Source: Acinetobacter sp. ANC 4910 (lineage in GTDB: Bacteria > Pseudomonadota > Gammaproteobacteria > Pseudomonadales > Moraxellaceae). From it: a DNA stretch of 64,000 bases. Shown here in pieces: positions 36,871-46,670 of the stretch; position 1 is the stretch's first letter; each line of letters begins with the position of its first letter. Location: positions 1 to 64,000 of the forward strand of contig NZ_SJNT01000002.1 in assembly GCF_004331035.1 (NCBI RefSeq), given 5' to 3'. The notes under the pieces were generated by a model that did no database searches, had not been told where the DNA came from, and was given only the letters and a program-made list of their open reading frames with translations. The translations under genes and the position numbers were made by a program.

Positions 36871-39800
36871 ATGGCTAAACGTACAGACATTAAAAGTATC
36901 TTAATTATTGGTGCAGGTCCGATTGTCATCGGACAGGCATGTGAGTTTGACTACTCAGGTGCGCAAGCGTGTAAGGCTCTTCGTGAAGAAGGCTACCGTG
37001 TTATTTTGGTAAACTCTAACCCAGCAACCATTATGACCGACCCTGCTATGGCAGATGCAACTTATATCGAGCCAATCACCTGGCAGACTGTTGCACAAAT
37101 CATTGAAAAAGAGCGTCCAGATGCTGTCCTTCCAACAATGGGGGGTCAAACAGCCCTGAACTGTGCGCTTGCACTTGATGCCAACGGTATTTTAGAAAAA
37201 TACAATGTTGAATTGATCGGTGCGAGTAAAGAAGCGATTGAAAAAGCTGAAGACCGTAAACTGTTTGATGAGGCAATGCGTAAAATTGGTCTTGAATGTC
37301 CAAAAGCTGCAATTGCTGAAAACATGGAAGAAGCGTTAGCGATTCAAGCACGCTTCGGCTTCCCTGTAATTATCCGTCCATCATTCACCATGGGTGGTTC
37401 AGGTGGCGGTATCGCTTATAACAAAGAAGAATTCCTTGAAATCTGTGAACGCGGTTTCGATCTTTCTCCAACCAAACAGTTATTGATTGATGAATCTTTA
37501 ATTGGTTGGAAAGAATACGAGATGGAAGTTGTTCGTGACAAAAACGACAACTGTATTATCGTTTGTGCGATCGAAAACTTTGACCCAATGGGCGTGCACA
37601 CAGGTGACTCAATCACTGTTGCTCCTGCACAAACATTGACAGACAAAGAATACCAATTGATGCGTAATGCATCTTTAGCAGTTCTTCGCGAAATTGGCGT
37701 TGAAACAGGTGGTTCTAACGTTCAGTTCGGTATTTGCCCAAATACTGGCCGTATGGTCATCATCGAGATGAACCCGCGTGTATCGCGTTCATCTGCACTT
37801 GCATCGAAAGCAACAGGTTTCCCGATTGCAAAAATCGCAGCGAAACTGGCTGTCGGTTATACCCTTGATGAATTGAAAAATGACATCACAGGTGGAACCA
37901 CTCCTGCTTCGTTCGAACCTGCAATTGACTACGTGGTAACAAAAATTCCACGTTTCAACTTCGAAAAATTCCCACAAGCAGACGCAACGCTCACCACTCA
38001 GATGAAATCTGTCGGTGAAGTGATGGCGATTGGTCGTAACTTCCAAGAATCTGTAAACAAAGCGCTTCGTGGTCTTGAAGTAGGTGCATGTGGTTTTGAT
38101 GAAAAAATCGCAGTAGGTACTGAAGGCGCGAAAGAAAAGATATTGGTTGAACTTAAAGTTCCGGGTCCGGAGCGTATTTGGTATGTGGCTGATGCATTCC
38201 GTCATGGTTTCACGTTAGAAGATGTGTTCCAAGCGACGAAAATCGATAAATGGTTCTTGATCCAAATCGAAGACATCATCAAAACTGAAAATGAAATCAA
38301 AACTTTAGGTTTTGGTGATCTAAACGCAGACAACATCCGTTCATTCAAACGTAAAGGTTTATCTGACCTTCGCATCGCGAACTTGATGGGTATTTCACAA
38401 AAGCAATTCCGTAAGCACCGTTGGAACTTGGGCGTGACTCCAGTTTACAAACGTGTAGATACCTGTGCAGCAGAATTCGAATCTGACACTGCATACATGT
38501 ATTCAACTTACGATGAAGAGTGTGAATCAAACCCATCTGATAAAGATAAGATCATGGTGATCGGCGGCGGTCCTAACCGTATTGGTCAAGGTATCGAATT
38601 CGATTACTGCTGTGTACACGCAGCGCTTGCAATGCGTGAAGATGGCTACGAAACCATCATGGTGAACTGTAACCCTGAAACGGTTTCAACCGATTACGAC
38701 ACGTCTGATCGTTTGTACTTCGAACCAATCACTTTGGAAGATGTACTTGAAATCGTACGTACTGAAAAGCCAAAAGGCATTATCGTTCAGTACGGTGGTC
38801 AAACGCCGCTTAAATTGGCACGTGCTTTAGAAGAAGCTGGTGCACCAATTATCGGTACATCACCAGATGCGATTGACCGCGCAGAAGACCGTGAACGTTT
38901 CCAACAAATGATTCAACGTCTTCAACTTCGTCAACCCAACAACAGCATCGTAAAATCTGCTGAAGAAGGTATGGCTGAAGCATCGAAAGTAGGCTACCCA
39001 CTTGTAGTACGTCCTTCTTATGTACTCGGTGGTCGTGCGATGGAAATCGTATACAACGACGAAGAGCTTAAACGCTACTTACGTGATGCGGTTCAAGCAT
39101 CAAATGAAGCGCCTGTTCTACTTGACCGTTTCTTAGATGATGCGATTGAAGTTGATGTAGACTGTGTATCTGACGGTAAAGACGTTGTGATTGGCGGTAT
39201 TATGCAGCACATTGAACAAGCAGGGATTCACTCAGGTGACTCAGCATGTTCGATTCCTCCATACTCGCTTTCTGATGAAATCCAAGACGAAATGCGTCGT
39301 CAAACCGTTGCGATGGCGAAAGAGCTTGGCGTTATTGGTTTAATGAACGTTCAGTTTGCTGTGAAAGGCGAAGACGTTTACATTCTAGAAGTGAATCCAC
39401 GTGCGTCTCGTACGGTGCCATTCGTATCTAAATGTATCGGTGAGTCTTTAGCGAAAGTCGCTGCACGTTGTATGGCGGGTCAGTCTTTAGAATCTCAAGG
39501 ATTCACTAAAGAAATTATCCCGACTCACTTCTCTGTAAAAGAAGCAGTGTTCCCATTCAACAAATTCCCGGGTGTTGACCCTATTCTTGGCCCTGAGATG
39601 AAATCTACAGGCGAAGTAATGGGCGTAGGTAAAACATTTGGTGAAGCATTCTACAAAGCTGTGTTAGGCTCGAATGAACGCGTACCTGGTCTTCCTACAG
39701 AAGGCGAAGTGAAGCATGCATTTATCTCTGTGCGTGATTCTGACAAGCCTCGTGCTGTTGGTATTGCGAAGCAACTGGTAGGCTTTGGCTTCAAAGTACT

Positions 39801-40104
39801 TGCAACTGGCGGTACTTATGAGTTCATTAAAGCTGCGGGTATTGAGTGTGAACGTGTAAATAAAGTCACTGAAGGCCGTCCTAATATCGTGGACCGCTTG
39901 AAAAATGGCGAAGTTCACCTCATTATCAACACAACTGAAGGCAAACAAGCTCAACAAGATTCGTTCTCGATTCGTCGTTCAGCGCTTCAAGCGAAAGTGT
40001 ATAACACGACGACCTTGAACGGTGCTGATGCTGTATGCCAAGCTTTTGCGATTCAATTGCCAATGGATGTATACCGTTTGCAAGATTTACAACCTGTAGG
40101 TTAA
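36871..40104 (+). CDS. carB: carbamoyl-phosphate synthase large subunit CarB
   Basis: At 1077 residues, this has two tandem ATP-grasp synthetase halves. The first opens [18 protein letters not shown], the second [17 protein letters not shown] near residue 560. The C-terminal allosteric MGS-like domain (from about 940) has SVRDSDKP and ATGGTYEF, site of UMP and ornithine control. It performs bicarbonate phosphorylation, carbamate formation and carbamate phosphorylation. It has AAGGAAGCG before the ATG, 14 bases after carA, in one operon, and is followed by a terminator. Confidence 0.98.
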   Translation: MAKRTDIKSILIIGAGPIVIGQACEFDYSGAQACKALREEGYRVILVNSNPATIMTDPAMADATYIEPITWQTVAQIIEKERPDAVLPTMGGQTALNCALALDANGILEKYNVELIGASKEAIEKAEDRKLFDEAMRKIGLECPKAAIAENMEEALAIQARFGFPVIIRPSFTMGGSGGGIAYNKEEFLEICERGFDLSPTKQLLIDESLIGWKEYEMEVVRDKNDNCIIVCAIENFDPMGVHTGDSITVAPAQTLTDKEYQLMRNASLAVLREIGVETGGSNVQFGICPNTGRMVIIEMNPRVSRSSALASKATGFPIAKIAAKLAVGYTLDELKNDITGGTTPASFEPAIDYVVTKIPRFNFEKFPQADATLTTQMKSVGEVMAIGRNFQESVNKALRGLEVGACGFDEKIAVGTEGAKEKILVELKVPGPERIWYVADAFRHGFTLEDVFQATKIDKWFLIQIEDIIKTENEIKTLGFGDLNADNIRSFKRKGLSDLRIANLMGISQKQFRKHRWNLGVTPVYKRVDTCAAEFESDTAYMYSTYDEECESNPSDKDKIMVIGGGPNRIGQGIEFDYCCVHAALAMREDGYETIMVNCNPETVSTDYDTSDRLYFEPITLEDVLEIVRTEKPKGIIVQYGGQTPLKLARALEEAGAPIIGTSPDAIDRAEDRERFQQMIQRLQLRQPNNSIVKSAEEGMAEASKVGYPLVVRPSYVLGGRAMEIVYNDEELKRYLRDAVQASNEAPVLLDRFLDDAIEVDVDCVSDGKDVVIGGIMQHIEQAGIHSGDSACSIPPYSLSDEIQDEMRRQTVAMAKELGVIGLMNVQFAVKGEDVYILEVNPRASRTVPFVSKCIGESLAKVAARCMAGQSLESQGFTKEIIPTHFSVKEAVFPFNKFPGVDPILGPEMKSTGEVMGVGKTFGEAFYKAVLGSNERVPGLPTEGEVKHAFISVRDSDKPRAVGIAKQLVGFGFKVLATGGTYEFIKAAGIECERVNKVTEGRPNIVDRLKNGEVHLIINTTEGKQAQQDSFSIRRSALQAKVYNTTTLNGADAVCQAFAIQLPMDVYRLQDLQPVG

Positions 40105-40121
40105 TTCGTTTACCGAGAAGT

Positions 40122-40152
40122 CCCGCCACCTCTCGGTGGCGGGCTTTTTTCA
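40122..40152 (+). terminator. intrinsic terminator of carAB
   Basis: CCCGCCACC and GGTGGCGGG around TCTC, then T residues. It lies between carB and greA, which may still be read through. Confidence 0.9.
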
Positions 40153-40198
40153 TTTATAAACCTATATTTTTTTACACTCACAGACTTGAGGGACAACA

Positions 40199-40675
40199 AT
40201 GCAACGTTATCCTATGACTCCCCAAGGCAAATTAGCCTTAGAGAAAGAATTACATCAATTAAAAAGTATTGAACGTCCACGTATTATTGCGGCAATTGCT
40301 GAAGCACGTGAGCACGGGGATTTGAAAGAAAATGCGGAATACCATGCTGCGCGTGAGCAACAAGGTTTCTGTGAAGGTCGTGTTCAAGACATCGAAGGTA
40401 AATTGGGTGCGGCTCAAGTTATCGATGTAAAAGAACTTGAACAGAACGGTCGTGTGGTTTTTGGGGTCACAGTCACGATCGAAAACTTAGATACCGAAGA
40501 ACAAAAGACCTATATGATCGTGGGCGATGACGAAGCTGATTTCAAAATTAATAAGATTTCTGTCAATTCGCCAATTGCACGTGGTCTTTTAGGTAAAAGC
40601 GAAGGCGACGAAGCAAAAATTCAAACGCCAAATGGCGAAGTTGAATACGAAATTGTCAGTGTTGAATACCTTTAA
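40199..40675 (+). CDS. greA: transcription elongation factor GreA
   Basis: GreA rescues backtracked RNA polymerase by stimulating transcript cleavage. The 158 residues include the N-terminal coiled coil with the acidic tip [15 protein letters not shown] and the C-terminal FKBP-like domain ending IVSVEYL. GAGGGA precedes the ATG. Because greB is broken at the left edge, this may be the only full transcript-cleavage factor here. It follows carB after a terminator and has its own terminator. Confidence 0.97.
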   Translation: MQRYPMTPQGKLALEKELHQLKSIERPRIIAAIAEAREHGDLKENAEYHAAREQQGFCEGRVQDIEGKLGAAQVIDVKELEQNGRVVFGVTVTIENLDTEEQKTYMIVGDDEADFKINKISVNSPIARGLLGKSEGDEAKIQTPNGEVEYEIVSVEYL

Positions 40676-40695
40676 TTTTATGTAATTAGAGATTC

Positions 40696-40722
40696 AAGCC
40701 CCTCCGCTGAGGGGCTTTTTTG
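40696..40722 (+). terminator. intrinsic terminator of greA
   Basis: AAGCCCCTC and GAGGGGCTT around CGCT, then T residues. Confidence 0.92.
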
Positions 40723-40776
40723 TACAAAACCTTTTAAGATAAATATAAACATATATTCAAAACGACTACTCAAATA

Positions 40777-40989
40777 ATGGACAATAGAATCATCCAAGCT
40801 TTCTACTCCGCAATTGGTGCTGTTTTGCTTGGAATAATGCTTACCTTCACATGGTCAATGTATATTAACAGCAGTACTAACTCAGTGATGATCATCCTGA
40901 TGACGACCATAATTTCCGCTATTGCCGATTTTCTTTTCCCCAATTTTATCCAACACGGGTTTAAATTATTTTGGAATTTCTTTCGTTAG
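40777..40989 (+). CDS. small two-helix membrane protein, unknown
   Basis: A 70-residue frame between greA and the acetyltransferase gene with two hydrophobic helices (about 12-31 and 38-56) and a basic C-terminal end (HGFKLFWNFFR). No strong ribosome-binding site precedes the ATG, only ACTACTCAAATA. I do not recognise it. The transmembrane pattern and lack of overlap with other genes support it only moderately. Confidence 0.5.
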   Translation: MDNRIIQAFYSAIGAVLLGIMLTFTWSMYINSSTNSVMIILMTTIISAIADFLFPNFIQHGFKLFWNFFR

Positions 40990-41099
40990 CACAACATGAT
41001 CATCCGAATATACCATAAACAACCACATCAAAATTACCCAATAGGGAAACGGCATGTGATCCGCTATAATGCACATCCTCATGCTTTGTGATGTATTTT

Positions 41100-41726
41100 A
41101 TGTCTGAACATTTGATTAACTCCCCTGTCAAACACTGGTGTGAATTTGAATTCATCTCAAAGACTGTGAAGAATCCGAATATTCACATTAAAGGGAATTA
41201 TTCATATTATTCAGCCTATTGGGATCAAGGTTTTGAGCGCTGTGTCGTACGCTATTTACATGACAAGCCGTCGACTCCTGAAAAACCGATTGACCAACTG
41301 CATATTGGCAACTTTGTTTGTTTTGGGGCTGAATGCGTGATTATGATGGGTGGGAATCAGCTGCATCGTACCGACTGGATTTCAGCTTTCCCCTTTGATA
41401 CGCGTAGTTTTGTTCCTTCTGGAGATACCATCATTGGTCATGGCTGCTGGATTGGCAGTCGTGCCATGATTATGCAAGGGGTGACACTGGGCGAAGGTGC
41501 TGTGGTTGCGACTGGGGCTGTGGTCACCAAAGATGTGCCACCTTATGCAGTAGTAGGCGGTGTGCCTGCCAAAGTGATTAAGTATCGTTTTCCTGAACAA
41601 GACATTGAAAAACTGCTTTCCCTGAAGCTATACGACTTAGATGAAAAGCAGATTTTAAAAATGCGGGAACAATTGCAGACGGATGATGTTGTTGCACTCA
41701 TACAATACTTCTCAAAGAATGTTTGA
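41100..41726 (+). CDS. CatB/Vat-type hexapeptide acetyltransferase
   Basis: This 208-residue left-handed beta-helix acyltransferase has the xenobiotic acetyltransferase layout of CatB/Vat. It carries [40 protein letters not shown] with catalytic-type His and Gly, then [26 protein letters not shown], and [14 protein letters not shown]. It likely acetylates a small hydroxylated substrate; drug resistance is possible but not shown. Alternative upstream starts at 41088 (GTG) and 41091 (ATG) exist. A perfect TATAAT lies at 41065-41070 just before, which would leave a leader of only 20-25 bases. It is monocistronic. Confidence 0.85.
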   Translation: MSEHLINSPVKHWCEFEFISKTVKNPNIHIKGNYSYYSAYWDQGFERCVVRYLHDKPSTPEKPIDQLHIGNFVCFGAECVIMMGGNQLHRTDWISAFPFDTRSFVPSGDTIIGHGCWIGSRAMIMQGVTLGEGAVVATGAVVTKDVPPYAVVGGVPAKVIKYRFPEQDIEKLLSLKLYDLDEKQILKMREQLQTDDVVALIQYFSKNV

Positions 41727-42069
41727 GAGAATCCGTTCAATTCAATCATCTAAATATTCAATAAAGTGAGCAGCCTTGATACAACTCATATTATTTTCAA
41801 TGCCGCTTCTTTTCTCTTACCAATAGCCGTTTCATTTTTATCACAATTTTTACCAGACTTTAGTACAACAACGCATACTTTTTAGACAAAAAACATGCTA
41901 AGTTAAGTTATGGAATCGACGGTTTATAAAGCCTTATCCCTATGAAAATACTAGGTTTTATAAAATCAAAATTAGCGTTAGTATAAAAGTATAAACAATA
42001 GTTTTGAGTCGCAACTCTCAAATAAAACAGTTTTAAAAAAGATTGTAATGAAAACAAGGAGTAATACAG
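41727..42069. other. intergenic region upstream of uspA-like gene
   Basis: This 343-base AT-rich gap has no gene. Two overlapping TATAAA-like boxes around 41978-41998 could form the promoter of the stress gene. AGGAG occurs eight bases before its ATG. Confidence 0.45.
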
Positions 42070-42510
42070 ATGGCTTATCAAAATATTTTAGTCCCAGTTG
42101 ACGGTTCAGAAACCTCTTTTGCAGCAGTGAAGCAAGCAGCAGAACTTGCCAAAGTATTTGGCAGTAAAATTACAGTTGTGCAAGTACTTGCTTTAGACCC
42201 TTATATTGCAGCCGAATATATTACTGCGGCACAGACTAACGATCTGATTGAACGTGCTCGTGCATCAATTGAAGGTACACTTGAAGATGCCAAAGCTAAA
42301 TTTGGTGCCGAGGGTTTAACTGTTGAAACTCGTTTACTTGAAGGACAAATGATCCATCAGGAAATTCTTAATGCTGCCAAAGAAACCAATGCCGATTTAA
42401 TTGTGATTGGTTCACATGGTCGTACAGGGCTGAAAAAATTCTTCTTAGGTAGTGTGGCACAAAAAATTCTGGGCGAGACAAGCGTACCCGTATTGGTGGT
42501 TCGTCAATAA
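42070..42510 (+). CDS. universal stress protein, UspA family
   Basis: The 146-residue ATP-binding-type Usp has the start ILVPVDGSETS with the adenine-binding Asp. The C-terminal loop G-S-H-G-R-T-G-L-KKFFLGSVAQ, with the GxxG-(9)-GS pattern, indicates nucleotide binding. Usp proteins accumulate under starvation and stress. AAGGAG precedes the ATG at eight bases. It is monocistronic and convergent with the alkyltransferase-like gene through a hairpin at 42527-42562. Confidence 0.92.
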   Translation: MAYQNILVPVDGSETSFAAVKQAAELAKVFGSKITVVQVLALDPYIAAEYITAAQTNDLIERARASIEGTLEDAKAKFGAEGLTVETRLLEGQMIHQEILNAAKETNADLIVIGSHGRTGLKKFFLGSVAQKILGETSVPVLVVRQ

Positions 42511-42526
42511 TTTAATCAATCAACTT

Positions 42527-42562
42527 GGTCTTACATTCATACTCAGCGTTGAGTGTAAGACC
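42527..42562. terminator. hairpin between convergent genes
   Basis: GGTCTTAC and GTAAGACC form the outer stem, and ACTCA and TGAGT an inner stem around GCGT. Only CCTTT follows, so termination strength is modest. Confidence 0.5.
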
Positions 42563-42564
42563 CT

Positions 42565-42909
42565 TTAACCTAGTCTGTAAATTTCTCCATTCCACTGATA
42601 GAGCTTCAAATTTACCTTCCCTGCAATAACAGCAATATTTTCTGCTTGTAATTTTACGACCTGAAGATTATCTCCTTGAGGGTCCAATTTACTTAGGCTA
42701 ATTTTACCTTGTGAATTAATCACTCTATGCCAAGGCAAATGCTGATCTTCAACTTGTTGCAGTACACGCCCAACTAAACGGGCATGTTTAGGTAAACCTG
42801 CCATCTGGGCAATTTGTCCATAGGTCGCAACCCTCCCATAAGGAATTAAAGCAACCACTTGCAAAATTAACAGTGCTAATTCTTGGGAAGATGTTTTAGC
42901 AATTGGCAT
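42565..42909 (-). CDS. alkyltransferase-like protein (ATL), lacking the acceptor cysteine
   Basis: The 114-residue protein is a DNA alkyltransferase fold. It carries YGRVATYGQIA and the recognition-helix region HARLVGRVL. The position of the alkyl-acceptor Cys in the usual PCHRV motif is PWHRVI here, a Trp. Such ATL proteins bind O6-alkylguanine and flag it for nucleotide excision repair. The frame opens at a TTG at 42939, abutting the antiporter stop. The ATG at 42909 gives the family start and is preferred, with GGAA ten bases before. It is probably cotranscribed with the antiporter. Confidence 0.87.
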   Translation of the reverse strand: MPIAKTSSQELALLILQVVALIPYGRVATYGQIAQMAGLPKHARLVGRVLQQVEDQHLPWHRVINSQGKISLSKLDPQGDNLQVVKLQAENIAVIAGKVNLKLYQWNGEIYRLG

Positions 42910-42939
42910 TTCTGAGTTTATTCCTAAGCTGAAGATCAA

Positions 42940-44439
42940 TTAGAAGTTACCTGGGCTCTCCAGACGTTTCACTTCTTGGACTTTTTCTGGATTATGCACC
43001 GCTGCAACCCCATCATCTGCTTTTACATCCACATATGCATCTGGGTTATAAATGGTGATGGTTTCATTGCCAGTCGCATCTTCCCCAACGATATATTGAA
43101 AACCTTTGCGATTCATCTTATGACATAAACGCTGGTACCAACCTTTAAAGCCTTCAGTTTCTTCATCAGGATTGTAATAAAAAGCATTCATCACTGCAGG
43201 AAGCCCTAATCCGCAGACCAAACCCGACAAAAGTACGCTTATAAAGGTATATCCAATTAAAATACTGCTGTATTCGCTCAATTGTGGAATATTGGCAACA
43301 GCAAGAATTAAAGCCAAGGAAATTCCACCACGTACCCCACCCCAAGAAAGAATTGCTAAACTTCCGTTATAACTTTTGTGTCGAAAACTTGGGAAAAAAG
43401 CAAAAGCGAGATAATTGGCTGCAAAACGTGATGCATGCAGAATAATAAAGGCAATAATGCCACCCAAAATCAGACTTACACTTAAATCTAAGATAAAGAG
43501 TTCTAGACCAATTAGGGTGAATAAGAACGAATTAATAATCCCTTCAACGGTATGCCAAAAATGATTAACCTCACGGATTTCACGCTCTTGCAGAATCTCT
43601 TTCCACCGATTCCCGACAATTAATCCACCAAATACGCAAGCAATCGGTGCGGAAGCATGAGCAAATAGCGCAACCAAATAAGAACCACAGGCAAGCAAAG
43701 CGGTAGTTAAAATGAGAGATTCCATTTCATGTTTGCCACGGAGCAATCTGAGAATGGCTAAACCAAAGCCCCAACCAATAATAATCGCAACAACAATTTC
43801 ATACAGTAAGGTTTGTAGTGTACCGATAAAACTAAAATGCTCACCTTGCAGGACATTGAGTAAGGTCATGAATAAGGCAATACACATTGCATCGTTAAAT
43901 AAGGATTCGCCTTCTAACTTAACCATTAAATGATGTGGCGCACGAACGGAACTTAACACCCCTTTAATCCCAATCGGATCCGTCGCACCTAAAGCCGCAC
44001 CCAAAAGCAATAACACCAACAGATCGACATGCTTCCCGACTAAGAATTGATAACCATAGAGTGCCACCCCAAAGAACACGGCACAGAGTACCAATGCAAT
44101 ACTGGCTAAAATACTGATTGGCTTCCAATAACTGCGTAAATCGGACACTTTGAATTTCAAGGCCGAGGAGGTCAGAATAAAACAAATCACCCCATTAATC
44201 AGAAAGTCATAAAAGTCGATGTGACGTACAGCATTTTCGATATTATGAATATTGATGGTAATAAACCGATTACCGTTGAGTAAACTTGCTCCCCACTGCA
44301 AAATAAAGACAAAAATTGCCGAAACAATGGGCACACCTATCGCTTGTGGGAAACCTAAAATTCGCTTATTAAAAATCGTGGTCGCAATTGATAAGGCAAA
44401 AATAACGGTGAAAATTTGAAGAAATAAAAAATTACCCAT
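42940..44439 (-). CDS. CPA1-type cation:proton antiporter (NhaP-like)
   Basis: The 499-residue exchanger has about 12 membrane helices up to residue 420, including the ALGATDPIGIKG motif and GESLFNDAM with the ion-binding Asn/Asp. A cytosolic C-terminal tail of about 75 residues is charged and likely regulatory. It should expel Na+ or K+ against H+. Ion preference cannot be read from sequence. The stop overlaps no gene, but the ATL frame abuts it by the TTG. The start ATG at 44439 is the first in frame. Confidence 0.9.
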   Translation of the reverse strand: MGNFLFLQIFTVIFALSIATTIFNKRILGFPQAIGVPIVSAIFVFILQWGASLLNGNRFITINIHNIENAVRHIDFYDFLINGVICFILTSSALKFKVSDLRSYWKPISILASIALVLCAVFFGVALYGYQFLVGKHVDLLVLLLLGAALGATDPIGIKGVLSSVRAPHHLMVKLEGESLFNDAMCIALFMTLLNVLQGEHFSFIGTLQTLLYEIVVAIIIGWGFGLAILRLLRGKHEMESLILTTALLACGSYLVALFAHASAPIACVFGGLIVGNRWKEILQEREIREVNHFWHTVEGIINSFLFTLIGLELFILDLSVSLILGGIIAFIILHASRFAANYLAFAFFPSFRHKSYNGSLAILSWGGVRGGISLALILAVANIPQLSEYSSILIGYTFISVLLSGLVCGLGLPAVMNAFYYNPDEETEGFKGWYQRLCHKMNRKGFQYIVGEDATGNETITIYNPDAYVDVKADDGVAAVHNPEKVQEVKRLESPGNF

Positions 44440-44684
44440 GCGAGTTCCGATGCTAACCTAGGGGTGAAATCAAGCGAATGAACTCAATGCTTTATGGACT
44501 AAATATTGACTTAAACACTGTTTTTTACGTTTTTAGTGTACCGCCTTTTAAAGCTAGCCTCCTAGTTTCGTTAATTTTTTTAACATAAAACTTGTGCAAA
44601 ATTAAACAAAGCGTTTAGATTGAGTCAATCTTTAAATTACTCCCTTTATTTTGTGCTCTAAACTTTTAGGATATTGGCTCATTT

Positions 44685-45242
44685 ATGCACCAGACCATTA
44701 AAACCGTTTTTCGCCTGTGTTTCGCAGCCAGTATTTTTTTAATTACCTTGGCATTGGTCTGGACATGTATTGTCAAAACGTTAGAAATTAAAAATGCCGC
44801 TCAAGCTTTGGCTCAAACTCAGCAGTTTGAGCTGAAATCTAGCACAGCTAAACCGTTAGTCTTGGTCACAAACAATCAAAAACCTGACGAATCCGTTTTT
44901 ATTTTAGTCGCCAATCAAGGGTTTATTGCCAAAATAAGCTGTGAGCATTATGCCCAAGACTTGTGTATCGATGCTGAAAATCAAACTCATCGACGTCAAA
45001 TTGACTCACTTGGTTTGAAACAAATTGGACAACAACATTATATTCAGCATATTCAATTTCATGACAGCCAAACTCAGAAAGTCAGCCGTTTTAATTATAG
45101 TGATGCACAAATCCACACGTTCTTCCAACAGGACATTCAGCAATTAAAGTATGTGGTTTTCGGGATTGCCATCTTTGCGCTGATTGCCTTGTATGTCAGC
45201 TACCGTATTTTGCGTAACTTTAAGCAATTTCTACGCAAGTAA
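44685..45242 (+). CDS. membrane protein with two helices and a periplasmic domain, unknown
   Basis: The 185-residue protein has an N-terminal helix (about 10-32), a periplasmic domain of about 115 residues rich in Gln/His/Ser with two Cys (SCEHYAQDLCI, possibly a disulfide), and a C-terminal helix (about 150-172) with a basic end. I recognise no family. AGGATATTGGCTC precedes the ATG. It is divergent from the antiporter and convergent with the Bcr-like gene through the hairpin at 45262-45296. Confidence 0.72.
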   Translation: MHQTIKTVFRLCFAASIFLITLALVWTCIVKTLEIKNAAQALAQTQQFELKSSTAKPLVLVTNNQKPDESVFILVANQGFIAKISCEHYAQDLCIDAENQTHRRQIDSLGLKQIGQQHYIQHIQFHDSQTQKVSRFNYSDAQIHTFFQQDIQQLKYVVFGIAIFALIALYVSYRILRNFKQFLRK

Positions 45243-45261
45243 CTCTTTAATAAATCTTGAA

Positions 45262-45296
45262 GACAGCCATCATTTGCAATGACAGTGATGGCTGTC
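45262..45296. terminator. 11-bp hairpin between convergent genes
   Basis: GACAGCCATCA and TGATGGCTGTC are perfect arms with a 13-base loop, between the stops at 45242 and 45313. No long T-run follows, so terminator role is uncertain. Confidence 0.5.
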
Positions 45297-45312
45297 CTAC
45301 TTCAATTCAGAC

Positions 45313-46530
45313 CTATGACTGAACCATTACTTTTTGTGGAGATAAACTAAAGATTGCCAACATCGCGATACTAATAAAGCACAACATTAAAGTCGCCATA
45401 TTCATCAAATCAGTCCAGACCAAGAAATTCAGAATCACACCACCCAGCAAGCCACAGGCAAATTGCATGCTGCCCATCACGGCACTAGCCGTTCCTGCAC
45501 GTGCACCCTGTTCTGACATTGCCAATGCCATAGCATTCGGTCCTGTAAAACCAATGCCTGAAACTGCCAAAAACATACCTAAATACACCAGTTCAATCGG
45601 TGCATGTTGCAGCATACCTGCAACCACCAAAACCAGTGCACCCGACAACTGAATAAATCCACCAATTTTCAAGCGTGTGAAAACTGAAAGATGCTTACCG
45701 AGTTTTTTATTCAAGGTCGATAACAACATAATACCGAAAGCATTGGAACCAAAAGCAATCGCAAAATGTTGCTGATTCAGACCATAGCCATTCATCAGGA
45801 CGGCTGCAGATGAACTGATATAACAAAACAATACTCCCCCCGAGAAACAGCCTGCTAGCATTGGGATGCGGAAACTACGATCTTGAAAAATAGCCGCATA
45901 TAACTGAAAAACTTGAGTTAAATTCAAACGTAGACGACGTTCAGGCGCTAAGGTTTCATGAAAGAAGAAATGAATACATAACCAGCAAGCCACACCTATG
46001 ATCATTAGAAAAACAAAAATGGCAGGCCAATTAAAATAACTGAGTACCAATGCTCCCAGTGTTGGTGCCAAAATTGGAGCAACCCCCATCACAATCATCA
46101 TACTGGCAAAAGCCTGTGCAGAAGCATTCATATCTAAACGGTCTCGAATCGCAGCTCGTGCAATCACCACCCCTACACATCCCCCAAGTGCTTGTAATAC
46201 TCTGGCTGCGATGAGTGCCCATTCGTTACTTGCAAGCACACACAATAAACTGGCAACCACATATAGACTTAAACCAAAGTACAGTGGTTTCTTCCGTCCA
46301 ATCCGATCACTCAATGGTCCATAAATGAGCTGCCCTATGGCAAGCCCCAAAAAATAAGCAGGTAACGTATTTGCCACCATTTGGGTACTAACCCCAAAGT
46401 CTTTTGCCATCTGTGGTAAAGCAGGTAAATACATATCAATGGAAAGTGGACCTAAAGCAGTTAATAGGGCCAATAACATGATCCAAGTGGTCGAATAGGT
46501 TTTTTTTACGGGAGATGGAGGAGTATTCAT
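45313..46530 (-). CDS. MFS drug exporter, Bcr/CflA family
   Basis: The 405-residue twelve-helix transporter has the 12-TMS drug exporter signatures: PLSIDMYLPALPQM near the start, YGPLSDRIGRKKPL in loop 2-3, and ARVLQALGGCVGVVIARAAIRD. Bcr-type members export bicyclomycin and related compounds or small peptides; the substrate is inferred. It is monocistronic and divergent from the YccS-like gene. Confidence 0.9.
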   Translation of the reverse strand: MNTPPSPVKKTYSTTWIMLLALLTALGPLSIDMYLPALPQMAKDFGVSTQMVANTLPAYFLGLAIGQLIYGPLSDRIGRKKPLYFGLSLYVVASLLCVLASNEWALIAARVLQALGGCVGVVIARAAIRDRLDMNASAQAFASMMIVMGVAPILAPTLGALVLSYFNWPAIFVFLMIIGVACWLCIHFFFHETLAPERRLRLNLTQVFQLYAAIFQDRSFRIPMLAGCFSGGVLFCYISSSAAVLMNGYGLNQQHFAIAFGSNAFGIMLLSTLNKKLGKHLSVFTRLKIGGFIQLSGALVLVVAGMLQHAPIELVYLGMFLAVSGIGFTGPNAMALAMSEQGARAGTASAVMGSMQFACGLLGGVILNFLVWTDLMNMATLMLCFISIAMLAIFSLSPQKVMVQS

Positions 46531-46670
46531 ATTTAATTTTAACTACGAAGAAACAAGACAAGCTTACACTCTCCATAGTATTATTTCTTGATCAAAAAAG
46601 TGAAATTAAATCCTGACTCAAATCTACTTTTTGCATAAAGGTTTGATGTACATCTCTTGAAGGAAACCGC

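Noticed and set aside
41100-41726. Chloramphenicol resistance gene catB
   Set aside because: The family matches, but chromosomal members are often uncharacterised and nothing ties this one to chloramphenicol or to a cassette.
45313-46530. tetracycline or florfenicol exporter
   Set aside because: Loop and helix signatures fit the Bcr/CflA branch better than Tet or FloR.
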